A DNA stretch of 63,707 nt, taken from Fibrobacter sp. (lineage in GTDB: Bacteria; Fibrobacterota; Fibrobacteria; Fibrobacterales; Fibrobacteraceae). Every line of letters begins with the position of its first letter. The stretch's first letter is position 1. The notes under the pieces are model-generated. The model searched no databases. It was not told the DNA's origin and worked only from the letters and a program-made list of their open reading frames with translations. The stretch spans positions 1 through 63,707 of the forward strand of contig JAFXLS010000041.1 in the NCBI GenBank assembly GCA_017530965.1, written 5' to 3'. Made by a program: the position numbers and the translations under genes. Shown piece after piece: positions 8,501 through 15,838 of the stretch.

Positions 8501-10412
8501 TATCACTGGCCAGCAACCTGAACCCGATGGCTCCTACGAGGAATTGTGGGTGGGAACGCAATATGAAATGTACCTTGCCATTGTGAAGCCGAATCTGGAC
8601 AAGACCTATAGCCCCTGCTTGGAAGAATGCAATGGCATTACCATCCACAAGGGTGCGGGCACTTCTCCGAAGATTGACTTTATGCCGGAACAGGTCACGT
8701 TTGTCAACGGCTACGCGTCGGTTCAGGTTCGTTCGATGGTCAAGTACCGTTGGGATACGGATCCAAGCATCCATTCTCCGGCTACCATCGTGGCCGAATA
8801 CAATGACTACGTGCAAGCCGTTTACAACCCGGTTTACTTCCGCGATCCTCCGGTGCCGTTCCCTGTGCTCGCTGATGTGTTTGACGCTCACGGCTCTGTG
8901 CCGCCTATGGAATACAAGATTCCGGCCCCGTATTTCGACGTGAATACGGAATACCTGGACGGTATCGGTGACTCCATTGCCATTTACTATGACCGTGCAA
9001 TCCATAAGGACTCTTTGCCCACACGAATTTGCGTGTTGTGGGATACTACGGAGGCCGAAGCCCATAATCCCTATGCTGAGGGTTTCTCCACCATTCCGAA
9101 GGATTCTGCAATCACCTGTAACGTGCTTGTGCCCATCGATGCCCGCAATATCGACTGCTCTCATCCGTCTGCAGACGGCTATTGCACCAAGTTGGTTACT
9201 GTCGGTGGCCTGAAGCTTTCGTCTGCCGTTAAGACGATGGGTCTTGGCGAAGTCCGTTCTTATGCGGAATTCGAAGATAAGGGCAAAAAGGTGAAGCAGG
9301 GCTTCAAGGGTGCTTTGACTGACCGCATGGCTCCTGTGCCGCTGCGTGCCGAAGTCCGTACCATTTTGAAGGACGACGAATTGACGGATAGGGATAGCCT
9401 CGTGTTGATTCTGTCTGAACCGGTCAAGTTTGTGACTACTTCCAACATAAAGACCTCTTTGGACTACTACTTGAATTCTGCTGTGGAACTGTCTGACGAT
9501 AGCCGTTACGTGTCTGCCTTATCTGGCGCACAGGTGGTTACCGCTGATAATAATCCCCTGCCTTCTGTGATTCCTGAAACCGGCGAAGGCCGTGTCAAGT
9601 TCATGTACAGGCGTGGTAATGTTTCTCCTCACGTGGGTGACTACCTGCGCTTGGGCGGTGACCTGACGAACATCTTCTGGTCCGATACGACGGATTTGTC
9701 TCTGTTAGGTGGTGATACGCTGCGTCCTGCTGCTGATGCCGATTACCACTGGAATTCTCCGACGGCATACAACGAAACCCTGCGTCTCCCGTCGATGTGG
9801 ATCCCGGTGACCGGCGATGCTGAAATCGACGTGACCGAAAACAAGTTCGCTTCGACTGCAAACGCCGACTCTGTTTGGAAGGCAACTCACCAGGCGGTGA
9901 CGGTGAACGGTTACCGTACCAATATGACCAAGTCTGAAATCTTGGCTCAAGAAGGCGGAAGGCCCGGTCACTTGGTCAAGGCTGACATGTATGCCATCTT
10001 CAACGGTCTTACTGCAGAAGAAAAGGCTGAAATCATGCAGGGTAATTTGGAAGATGTGTTCTTCTATTATGAAGTCCAGTACTACACCAACTTGGGTGGT
10101 TTCGTGACCAGGAAGTCCCAGAAGATTTACTGTAGCGACGACCTCAATATCCAGAAGAACGGTCAGTCCTTCTTTGGTGGTGCAGGAACATCTTGTATCG
10201 ATGGCGGTATGGATCGTAATTACTTCATTGGCTGGAATATGCGTTCCGAAAACGGACGCATGGCGGGCACTGGAGCCTACATCGTCAAACTCAATTCTTA
10301 CGTGAAGATGGGTCCTGCCGGTAAGAAGGCCAAGCAAGAAAGTACTTCGATATGGGGTGTTAAGCGTTCGCCGAAACCCGATAGAGGCTACATGAAGGCC
10401 ACTTCGAAATAA
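5583..10412 (+). CDS. Giant fibro-slime domain surface protein (copy 1 of tandem pair)
   Basis: A 1,609-residue secreted protein. The ATG at 5583 is chosen for its GGAAG ribosome site and because it opens a signal peptide (MRNFRKVSFWKFAVSVGLLLVGAQGVCA). After it come two beta-sandwich-like segments (about 30-110 and 130-265) containing FKAPEDWTGAYIGGFN and MMIPADYTEWLSADPMISM, reminiscent of starch- or cellulose-binding folds. The fibro-slime domain spans about 285-675, with FRGDDDIWIFIDNKLAVDIGGTH and CDRRTTMSNVRIKTNMYI. The remaining 900 residues are a repeat-rich beta region ending in a FlgD-like segment (GWNMRSENGRMAGTGAYIVKL). The tail lacks the Por-type sorting signal of the first fibro-slime protein. 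It is closely similar over its whole length to the next gene, so the two arose by tandem duplication. A cellulose-adhesion role is known for the family in Fibrobacter but not shown for this protein. Confidence 0.87.
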   Translation: MRNFRKVSFWKFAVSVGLLLVGAQGVCAQQVCKGTVLFKAPEDWTGAYIGGFNVNDLEPMVLNPENGYYEFDLETLGIKDKLFFAIGNQATPAGSKVVRKKGFGIMPSNGANDANWPTNDADIPCPGEGKKVFVLEDPKTKGKTYVGELPPNAKYLFMMIPADYTEWLSADPMISMDGGVTGVKLDPVKDHCGWFQYIWFGETISDNVVFFSSADVARTDLIGLNGNWEEPGNPATPIPLGMLFKMKDTLYFVPDQEELLTDSDDGWYYTFPGIEGTCSYELAAIIYDTDASLHGAFTCATTYYKDMPGAEGKYNGCPTNAPFSYPAGQPTPCIGVTQGIVADLLDPTTKKPTYNPASGCFVSAEAFNTMFQSDTRYNETYCVEMPFTRSADGKWEFDSDNYTSPGATAKGGFYPGESAITDPTKMLSAAVPAAHNKRKAEGPVFMESSLRKINAAEGVPEIDILCNGPGWNKGIDCNRNHLFSGGGEWSSTNPPKAGLAVKGDGWQWSVMGDGWANDDAPEGWTFYKEGTETAVNVANTTGGYGSGNAARWASGGWVKDDKGKAAVQAYDGTVFTNGQGRNQHFCFESHAKFTYRKGLRFSFRGDDDIWIFIDNKLAVDIGGTHLAAPGYVDLDYFVGASGGFEVGKDYDLDIFFCDRRTTMSNVRIKTNMYIRQKTDIETTPSRNPANKDETIYDICYTKSGDGSCAAAMSAGNSERYCGDSLVDAMNKGLITMSYTLVYGKKRDENIVEGFENVSVPGVYKCGIDLTNFGDPVLNKSALCLGKGGYYSLFVNIDGKSKKVMGFQTSGHMNVVNKNATAMAINDESGETVNLGEYTPQTIAMGGQLVPVYISNVAPRVGTDSLDIYPNDAVNQPYALAYDRLMKAYDKTIDPATGAESYVKIVSGTTRNIGPSGIDTVYVTVDMEDLTEPIQTFSISVGGSKPEDALNISFYLPQITFIEKIPEPGETAKAITGQQPEPDGSYEELWVGTQYEMYLAIVKPNLDKTYSPCLEECNGITIHKGAGTSPKIDFMPEQVTFVNGYASVQVRSMVKYRWDTDPSIHSPATIVAEYNDYVQAVYNPVYFRDPPVPFPVLADVFDAHGSVPPMEYKIPAPYFDVNTEYLDGIGDSIAIYYDRAIHKDSLPTRICVLWDTTEAEAHNPYAEGFSTIPKDSAITCNVLVPIDARNIDCSHPSADGYCTKLVTVGGLKLSSAVKTMGLGEVRSYAEFEDKGKKVKQGFKGALTDRMAPVPLRAEVRTILKDDELTDRDSLVLILSEPVKFVTTSNIKTSLDYYLNSAVELSDDSRYVSALSGAQVVTADNNPLPSVIPETGEGRVKFMYRRGNVSPHVGDYLRLGGDLTNIFWSDTTDLSLLGGDTLRPAADADYHWNSPTAYNETLRLPSMWIPVTGDAEIDVTENKFASTANADSVWKATHQAVTVNGYRTNMTKSEILAQEGGRPGHLVKADMYAIFNGLTAEEKAEIMQGNLEDVFFYYEVQYYTNLGGFVTRKSQKIYCSDDLNIQKNGQSFFGGAGTSCIDGGMDRNYFIGWNMRSENGRMAGTGAYIVKLNSYVKMGPAGKKAKQESTSIWGVKRSPKPDRGYMKATSK

Positions 10413-10421
10413 ATGAGATTT

Positions 10422-10461
10422 GCCTAGTGTTGAAAAGTAATTTTTACACTAGGCTTTTTTT
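10422..10461 (+). terminator. Intrinsic terminator after the second fibro-slime gene
   Basis: A 9-bp perfect stem, GCCTAGTGT (10422-10430) with ACACTAGGC (10446-10454), is followed immediately by seven T residues. It lies just after the stop at 10412 and separates the two giant paralogues into different transcripts, consistent with each having its own leader. Confidence 0.85.
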
Positions 10462-10644
10462 CATGTGACGGAACTCACTCCGTTCTGTTTTAAAAGATTT
10501 CTGTATACAAAATGCACGTTTTTTTCACAAAAAAACGATAAAAAGCGTTTGTTTTTTTCTTCAAAAAAGAATAAATTTGAGGGCGGTCTATGGCATATCA
10601 AAAAGGCCGTCTTTTTGCTATGCACTGTTGGAAGTAAAACATCG
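10462..10644 (+). promoter_or_regulatory. Long leader region of the third fibro-slime gene
   Basis: A 183-base AT-rich, gene-free stretch between the terminator and the ATG at 10645. It repeats the organisation of the leader of the preceding paralogue: a TGTATACAA box (10502-10510), about 80 bases of homopolymer-rich sequence, a hairpin (10593-10623) and a GGAAG ribosome site (10630-10634). The open frame from 10465 runs through it but has no coding character. Confidence 0.45.
10593..10623 (+). promoter_or_regulatory. Two-part leader hairpin upstream of the third fibro-slime gene
   Basis: An outer stem GCATA (10593-10597) with TATGC (10619-10623) and an inner stem AAAAAG (10600-10605) with CTTTTT (10611-10616) are separated by a 2/2 internal loop. 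The inner part and the TTTTTGCTATGC flank match the hairpin before the preceding paralogue, while the outer 5' arm differs in sequence yet still pairs. Confidence 0.5.
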
Positions 10645-13600
10645 ATGGAAACAAAAATGATGAAAAAAACAATGAACCTCCTATGCAAGTGGGCCTTGGG
10701 TGTCTGTCTGCTTTTCGTTGGAGCGCAGAATGCTTTCGCATTGAAGTGCGAGGGAACGATTCATGTAAAGTTACCTAAAGGTTGGTCTGCCGCAAATATT
10801 GTTGTGGATGGAGCCTTTTTGCCCATCACTCCTGCTGCAGATGGTGGCTGGACTGAATTGGATGCCACGAAATTTGGCTCGCAATACGCCGATAACTTTT
10901 TGTTTGTTGGAGGTGCTGATTGGAATAGTCCTGGGATATCCCGTGTAGCCTATGATATCAATGGCTGGGATCAGGCTGATAAGTTCACTTGCGCTGATTT
11001 TGGTGCTGGTACGAATGTTTACATTTATGATAATCCAGCCTCTGCAGGAAAGACTGTAATTAGTACTGATCCCCCTGATGCAAAGTATTTCTTTGTAATG
11101 ATTCCGCCTGAAATGGATGAATGGATGTCTTCTGTGCCCATGCTCAGTATGGATGGCGGCCAGACCGGTAAACCCATGAAGGCTGTTGATGGCATGTGTG
11201 GCTGGTATTCCTACGTGTTCTACAACGAAACAATTACTGACAACGTGGTGCTCTTCCGTGATGATGATGCCGCTCGCGAAGACATGATTGGTGTGAACGG
11301 CAACTGGGAAACCTCTGCCACGGCTCAGCCGATTGCTTTGCACATGATTTTTAATATGGGCGTTGATTCTTTGTTCTTTGTCCCGGACGAAGAACAGAAA
11401 ACTAATGCCGACGGTTACTACTATAGCGCCGCCGAAGTGGATGGCATTGAAGGTAACTGCACCTATACCATGGCTGCCATTATTTATGACACGGATGCTA
11501 GCTTGCATCCGGCCTTCTCTTGCTGGTCTCAGGGTGGTGAAGGTTGCCAAGCCATAACGGGGACCGCTGCTCAGGGTGTTAGCAAAGAAGCTGCTATTAC
11601 TGCTATTAACGCTTGTATTGGCGTGACTCCGGGTGTTGTGGAACCGACTCTTGACGAATCTGTTCCGCAGTCCATGAGAAAGCCGAAATTGACAACTGCT
11701 GGAAAGAAGTGCTTTATGGATGAAAAGTACTTTAACCAGCTGTTCAACTATACCGAGGGTGTGAACGAAAAGAGCTGTTATGACATGCCTTTTTCTAGGG
11801 CTAGTGATGGCAAGTGGGAATTTGATTCCGATTTTTATGTTAGTGCGGGTGTAAAGGTTCCTGGCGGATTCTATCCGGTTGAAATAACGAATGATTCTAT
11901 TATTAAAGCTGCTGATCCTAACCAGAAACCGGTTGCCGCAGCTCGTACCAAGCGTACCGCTGAAGGTGCAATTTTCTATGGTCCTGCACTTCGTGCCATT
12001 GATCCTAACGAGGGCATGCCTGTTATTGATTTGTTCTGTAACGGCTCGGGATGGAATGGTGGTTATGACTGTACAGGTGTATTTGGCGATGGTGAAGAAA
12101 CTACTACCTATATTCAAAAATCTCTTAAGCTTGCTTCTGGCGCTTGCGTTATTGGCTGGTCTTGTCAGGATAGCCCTCCTAAGGGATGGACTTTCTACAA
12201 AGAAAACTCTGAGATTGTAGATTCGGCAGCAACACTTGCTGCAAATGGTAATCCTCGTTGGAAGGCCGATCGAAACCAGCATTATTGTTTTGAATCCCAT
12301 GCTAAGTTTACCTATAAGTCGGGCCTGAAGTTTAATTTCCGTGGTGACGACGACATTTGGGTGTTCATTGATAACCAACTCGCTGTGGACCTTGGCGGTA
12401 CACACTTGGCCGCTCCGGGTTATGTGAATCTTGATAATTTCAAGGGTAAAAGTGGTGCTCTTGTTGCCGGTAACCAGTATGACCTCGATATCTTCTTCTG
12501 CGACCGCCGCACTACTATGAGTAACGTGCGTATCAAGACGAACATGTACATCCAGCAGAAGACCGATATTGACGTGAAGGGTTCCAAAAACAAGGACAAT
12601 ATGTCTGAAACGACTTATAATATCTGCTACACCAAGTCTGGCGATGGTTCTTGCGCCGCTGCCATGACGGGTGACGATAAGGAAGAAACCTATTGCGGCG
12701 ATCAGATTACAAATGCTGGCTTGAATCTTTCTTATACGCTTGTTCAGGGCAATCTTATCACGTCTCCGGCTGTACCTGGCGTAGAAAATGTATCTTCGGG
12801 CATTCATAAGTGCGGTATTGACTTGACTAATCCTACGGCTCCCAAGATCAATAAGGAAGCCATGTGTCTGGGCGGTGGCCGCTATACTCTGTTCGTGAAC
12901 ATCGATGGTAGGTCTAAGAAGGTGGCAACCTTCCGCATGAGCGGTGAAGTGGATGTGATTTACAAGAATGGTGTAGCTCTTGATACCACCGGTAAGGAAA
13001 TTCCGGGTGGCAAGTACACCTTGCAGACGACTGCAATGGCTGGCCAACTGGTTCCGGTCTATGTATCTTCTGTGGCTCCCAAGGCTGATGGAAGTGCTGT
13101 TGAAATCTTCCCGGAAGATGCCAAGGGTGTTGATTACACTTTGGCTTACGATCGCGTCATGAAGGTCTACGTGAAGGAAGTGGATGCTCTGACGGGTACG
13201 GAATCTTACGTGAAACTGGCTTCGGGCGCGGCACGTAAAATTGGCGACAGCGGTGTTGACACTGTGTATGTAACCGTGGACATGGACGACATGACCGAGG
13301 CTATCCATACCTATAGCGTCAGTGTTTCCGGCAAGCTGCAGAATGCCCTGAATATCAGCTTCTACCTGCCGCAGATTACCTTTATCGAAAAGATTCCTGG
13401 TGAAGGTGAAACGGCCAAGTCTGTAAAGGGCCAGGCAGCTGAAGCTGATGGTTCCTATGAAGAAAAGTGGGTGGGAACTCTCTATGATATGTACCTGGCT
13501 GTGTTGAAACCCAATGCCGATGGCAAGACCTATAGCCCCTGCTTGGAAGAATGCGACGGTTTGGAAATTCATAAGGGTGCTGGCACTTCTCCGAAGATTG

Positions 13601-15324
13601 ACTTTACACCGGCAACTGTGAAGTTCAAGGACGGCTATGCGACGATTCAGGTCCGCTCGCTGACCAAGTATCGCTGGGATGAGAGTGAAGCTCTTCGTTC
13701 TCCGGCAACCATCGTGGCCGAATACAATGACTATGTGCAGGCTGTTTACAACCCGATCTACTTCCGCGATCCTCCGGTACCTTATCCGGTGCTTGCTGAC
13801 GTGTTCGACGTGCACGGCTCTACTCCTTCTGTGGAATACAAGATTCCGGCTCCGTATTTTGACATGGACAAGGAATACCTGGACGGTATTGGCGACTCCG
13901 TGACTATCTACTACGACCGAGCCTTCCACAAGGACTCCCTGCCGACCAAGATTTGCTTGATGTGGGATTCTGCCTCGGCTGAGGCTCATAACCCCTATGC
14001 CGAAGGATATTCCAATATTCCGAAGGATACCTCGGTGACCTGTAACGCCCTGTTGAATGTGGATAAATCCAATGTGGATTGTTCCTCTCCGGATGCTGCA
14101 GGCTATTGCACGAGGGTGGTGACCCTGGGTGGCTTCACTCTGTCCCATGCGGCCAAGACATCTGGTGTGGGTAAGGTTCATTCTTACGCCATATTCGAAG
14201 ACAAGGGCAAGGTGGTGAAGCAGGGCTTTGCCGGTGCCTTGACGGACCGTATTGCTCCTGTGCCGCTGCGTGCCGAAGTCCGTACGATTAAGGAGGGTGA
14301 CGAAATGAGCAAATTCGACAGCCTTGTGGTGATTATGTCCGAACCGGTCAAGATTTTGACGACTTCTAACGGAAGGAATTCTGTTGACTTCTACTTGAAT
14401 TCTGCTGTTGATCTGAGTGAAGGCGCCCGCTACGCCTCTGCACTCGGTGGTACCGAAGTCCTGTCTACGAAGGAACCTGGGGTCAGTATTTCTGAAACTG
14501 GTGAAGGCCGTATCAAGTTCTTGTACACTCGTGGTGATGTTTCTCCGCACGTGGGTGACTATCTGCGCCTGGGTGGTGACTTGACGAACATCTTCTGGTC
14601 CGATACGACGGACTTGACTCTGTCGGGTGGCGATACCTTGCGCTCCACTGCTGATGCTACATACGCATGGAACTCTCCTACGTCTTACAGTGAAACCAAG
14701 CGCTTGCCGTCTCCTTGGATTCCGGTTATCGGTGATGCTAACAAGGCCGTGCATGAAAACAAGTTCGCTTCTACGGCTAATGCTCCGGCTGGCGAAAAGG
14801 TCCCTGTCGTGACGGTGCATAGCTACCGTACCACCATGACCAAGGCTGAAGTCTTTGCCGAAGAAGGTGGTAAACCGGGTCACTTTATCGAAGCTGACAT
14901 GTACGCCCTGTACAACGGTTTGCCGGACAGTATCCGTGGCGATGTTAAGGTCGAAGACATCTACTTCTACTATGAAGTCCAGTACTACACCAACTTGGGT
15001 AACTTCGTGGCTAGCAAGAGCCAGAAGATCTACTGCGATGACAAGATGAATACCGACAAGGACCCGCTTACGAACGAAACGATTCAGTACTTCAATGGCG
15101 GTACCTGTATCGAAGCTGGTAACGACCGTAACTACTTCATCGGCTGGAACATGCGTTCCGACAAGGGCCGCGTTGTGGGTACCGGTGCTTACATTGTCAA
15201 GCTGAACTCTTATGTGAAGCTCGGTGATGCAGGCAAGGACGCAAAGCAGGAAAGCACCTCCGTGTGGGGTATCAAGCGTTCTCCGAAGCCGGTTATGGAT
15301 TACCTGAAGGGTATCGGTCAGTAA
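10645..15324 (+). CDS. Giant fibro-slime domain surface protein (copy 2 of tandem pair)
   Basis: A 1,559-residue secreted paralogue of the preceding gene. The ATG at 10645 follows a GGAAG site about 10 bases upstream; an in-frame ATG at 10657 with GGAA before it is an alternative. The signal peptide reads METKMMKKTMNLLCKWALG and ends near NAFA. The domain order is the same as in copy 1: two beta-sandwich-like segments, a fibro-slime domain at about 275-637 (IYDTDASLHPAFSC, FRGDDDIWVFIDNQLAVDLGGTH), a long beta-rich region with shared blocks such as NISFYLPQITFIEKIP, and the FlgD-like end NMRSDKGRVVGTGAYIVKL. Differences between the copies concentrate in the N-terminal third and around the fibro-slime insertions, which could reflect different glycan targets. 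Its own promoter leader and terminator suggest independent expression. The adhesion role is inferred from the family. Confidence 0.87.
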   Translation: METKMMKKTMNLLCKWALGVCLLFVGAQNAFALKCEGTIHVKLPKGWSAANIVVDGAFLPITPAADGGWTELDATKFGSQYADNFLFVGGADWNSPGISRVAYDINGWDQADKFTCADFGAGTNVYIYDNPASAGKTVISTDPPDAKYFFVMIPPEMDEWMSSVPMLSMDGGQTGKPMKAVDGMCGWYSYVFYNETITDNVVLFRDDDAAREDMIGVNGNWETSATAQPIALHMIFNMGVDSLFFVPDEEQKTNADGYYYSAAEVDGIEGNCTYTMAAIIYDTDASLHPAFSCWSQGGEGCQAITGTAAQGVSKEAAITAINACIGVTPGVVEPTLDESVPQSMRKPKLTTAGKKCFMDEKYFNQLFNYTEGVNEKSCYDMPFSRASDGKWEFDSDFYVSAGVKVPGGFYPVEITNDSIIKAADPNQKPVAAARTKRTAEGAIFYGPALRAIDPNEGMPVIDLFCNGSGWNGGYDCTGVFGDGEETTTYIQKSLKLASGACVIGWSCQDSPPKGWTFYKENSEIVDSAATLAANGNPRWKADRNQHYCFESHAKFTYKSGLKFNFRGDDDIWVFIDNQLAVDLGGTHLAAPGYVNLDNFKGKSGALVAGNQYDLDIFFCDRRTTMSNVRIKTNMYIQQKTDIDVKGSKNKDNMSETTYNICYTKSGDGSCAAAMTGDDKEETYCGDQITNAGLNLSYTLVQGNLITSPAVPGVENVSSGIHKCGIDLTNPTAPKINKEAMCLGGGRYTLFVNIDGRSKKVATFRMSGEVDVIYKNGVALDTTGKEIPGGKYTLQTTAMAGQLVPVYVSSVAPKADGSAVEIFPEDAKGVDYTLAYDRVMKVYVKEVDALTGTESYVKLASGAARKIGDSGVDTVYVTVDMDDMTEAIHTYSVSVSGKLQNALNISFYLPQITFIEKIPGEGETAKSVKGQAAEADGSYEEKWVGTLYDMYLAVLKPNADGKTYSPCLEECDGLEIHKGAGTSPKIDFTPATVKFKDGYATIQVRSLTKYRWDESEALRSPATIVAEYNDYVQAVYNPIYFRDPPVPYPVLADVFDVHGSTPSVEYKIPAPYFDMDKEYLDGIGDSVTIYYDRAFHKDSLPTKICLMWDSASAEAHNPYAEGYSNIPKDTSVTCNALLNVDKSNVDCSSPDAAGYCTRVVTLGGFTLSHAAKTSGVGKVHSYAIFEDKGKVVKQGFAGALTDRIAPVPLRAEVRTIKEGDEMSKFDSLVVIMSEPVKILTTSNGRNSVDFYLNSAVDLSEGARYASALGGTEVLSTKEPGVSISETGEGRIKFLYTRGDVSPHVGDYLRLGGDLTNIFWSDTTDLTLSGGDTLRSTADATYAWNSPTSYSETKRLPSPWIPVIGDANKAVHENKFASTANAPAGEKVPVVTVHSYRTTMTKAEVFAEEGGKPGHFIEADMYALYNGLPDSIRGDVKVEDIYFYYEVQYYTNLGNFVASKSQKIYCDDKMNTDKDPLTNETIQYFNGGTCIEAGNDRNYFIGWNMRSDKGRVVGTGAYIVKLNSYVKLGDAGKDAKQESTSVWGIKRSPKPVMDYLKGIGQ

Positions 15325-15341
15325 CCTAGCTCAATGAATTT

Positions 15342-15369
15342 AAAAGCTCCCTTTATGGGAGCTTTTTTT
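15342..15369 (+). terminator. Intrinsic terminator after the third fibro-slime gene
   Basis: AAAAGCTCCC (15342-15351) pairs with GGGAGCTTTT (15357-15366) around a five-base loop and runs into a T tract (15363-15369), 17 bases after the stop at 15324. Confidence 0.85.
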
Positions 15370-15388
15370 GTTGCGTGTCCTATTTTAT

Positions 15389-15394
15389 TATATT
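15389..15394 (+). promoter_or_regulatory. -10 box placed for a leaderless transcript of the SPOR gene
   Basis: TATATT ends six bases before the ATG at 15401, so transcription would start at or next to the start codon. A weak TTGTTG (15368-15373) lies upstream with a short 15-base spacer. No convincing Shine-Dalgarno sequence precedes the ATG. Confidence 0.45.
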
Positions 15395-15400
15395 TGGAAT

Positions 15401-15802
15401 ATGCGAAAGATTTTATTTGCTCTTTGCTTGTGCACCGTTGCCTTTGCTGCTGAACCCACCGATTTGGATTCTCTTTTTCGCGGCAAGGAATACAAACCCG
15501 TTTTAAGCGCATCGTTGCGTGACAGTTCCAAGAACGAATCTGCCGTGCCGAAGGCTGCTGCAAAGTCGGCTAAGTCCGACGGCTATTACATGCTCCAGTT
15601 TGAATCGGTGGCCGATTTTGATGCGGCCCAGCGTCGTCGTGCCCAGCTTTCGGCAAGTACCGGCTATGCCATTCAGGTGGTGTTCGATGCTCCTTTCTAC
15701 AAGCTCCGCGGCGGTGGATGGGGCAGCAAAAAGACCGCTGAAGACAAGGCACGCGAATTGTCTGCCTATAACATTAACGCATTTGTCGTTAAGGTGAAGT
15801 AA
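15401..15802 (+). CDS. Small secreted SPOR-domain protein
   Basis: A 133-residue protein with a signal peptide (MRKILFALCLCTVAFA) followed by a short linker and a SPOR domain at about 60-133. The domain is recognised by GYYMLQFESVADFDAAQRRR at its start and the beta-alpha-beta pattern ending NINAFVVKVK. SPOR domains bind glycan strands stripped of stem peptides at division sites, so a periplasmic role in septal peptidoglycan is likely. The start is the ATG at 15401 rather than an upstream in-frame codon at 15368, because the extra residues would precede the signal peptide and overlap the terminator. It is monocistronic, between two terminators. Confidence 0.75.
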   Translation: MRKILFALCLCTVAFAAEPTDLDSLFRGKEYKPVLSASLRDSSKNESAVPKAAAKSAKSDGYYMLQFESVADFDAAQRRRAQLSASTGYAIQVVFDAPFYKLRGGGWGSKKTAEDKARELSAYNINAFVVKVK

Positions 15803-15804
15803 TT

Positions 15805-15838
15805 AAAAATCCCCGTTTTGAAAACGGGGGATTTTTTT
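15805..15838. terminator. Bidirectional terminator between SPOR gene and minus-strand helicase-like gene
   Basis: A long stem built on ATCCCCGTTTT and AAAACGGGGGAT with a one-base loop region, flanked by an A run on the left and a T run on the right, can terminate transcription from both sides. It overlaps the stop codon of the minus-strand gene at 15837-15839. Confidence 0.8.

Noticed and set aside
10771..14883. A 1,370-codon open frame on the minus strand
   Set aside because: It lies wholly antisense to the third fibro-slime gene, has no signal or domain pattern, and its codons mirror the strong codon bias of the sense gene. It is a shadow frame.
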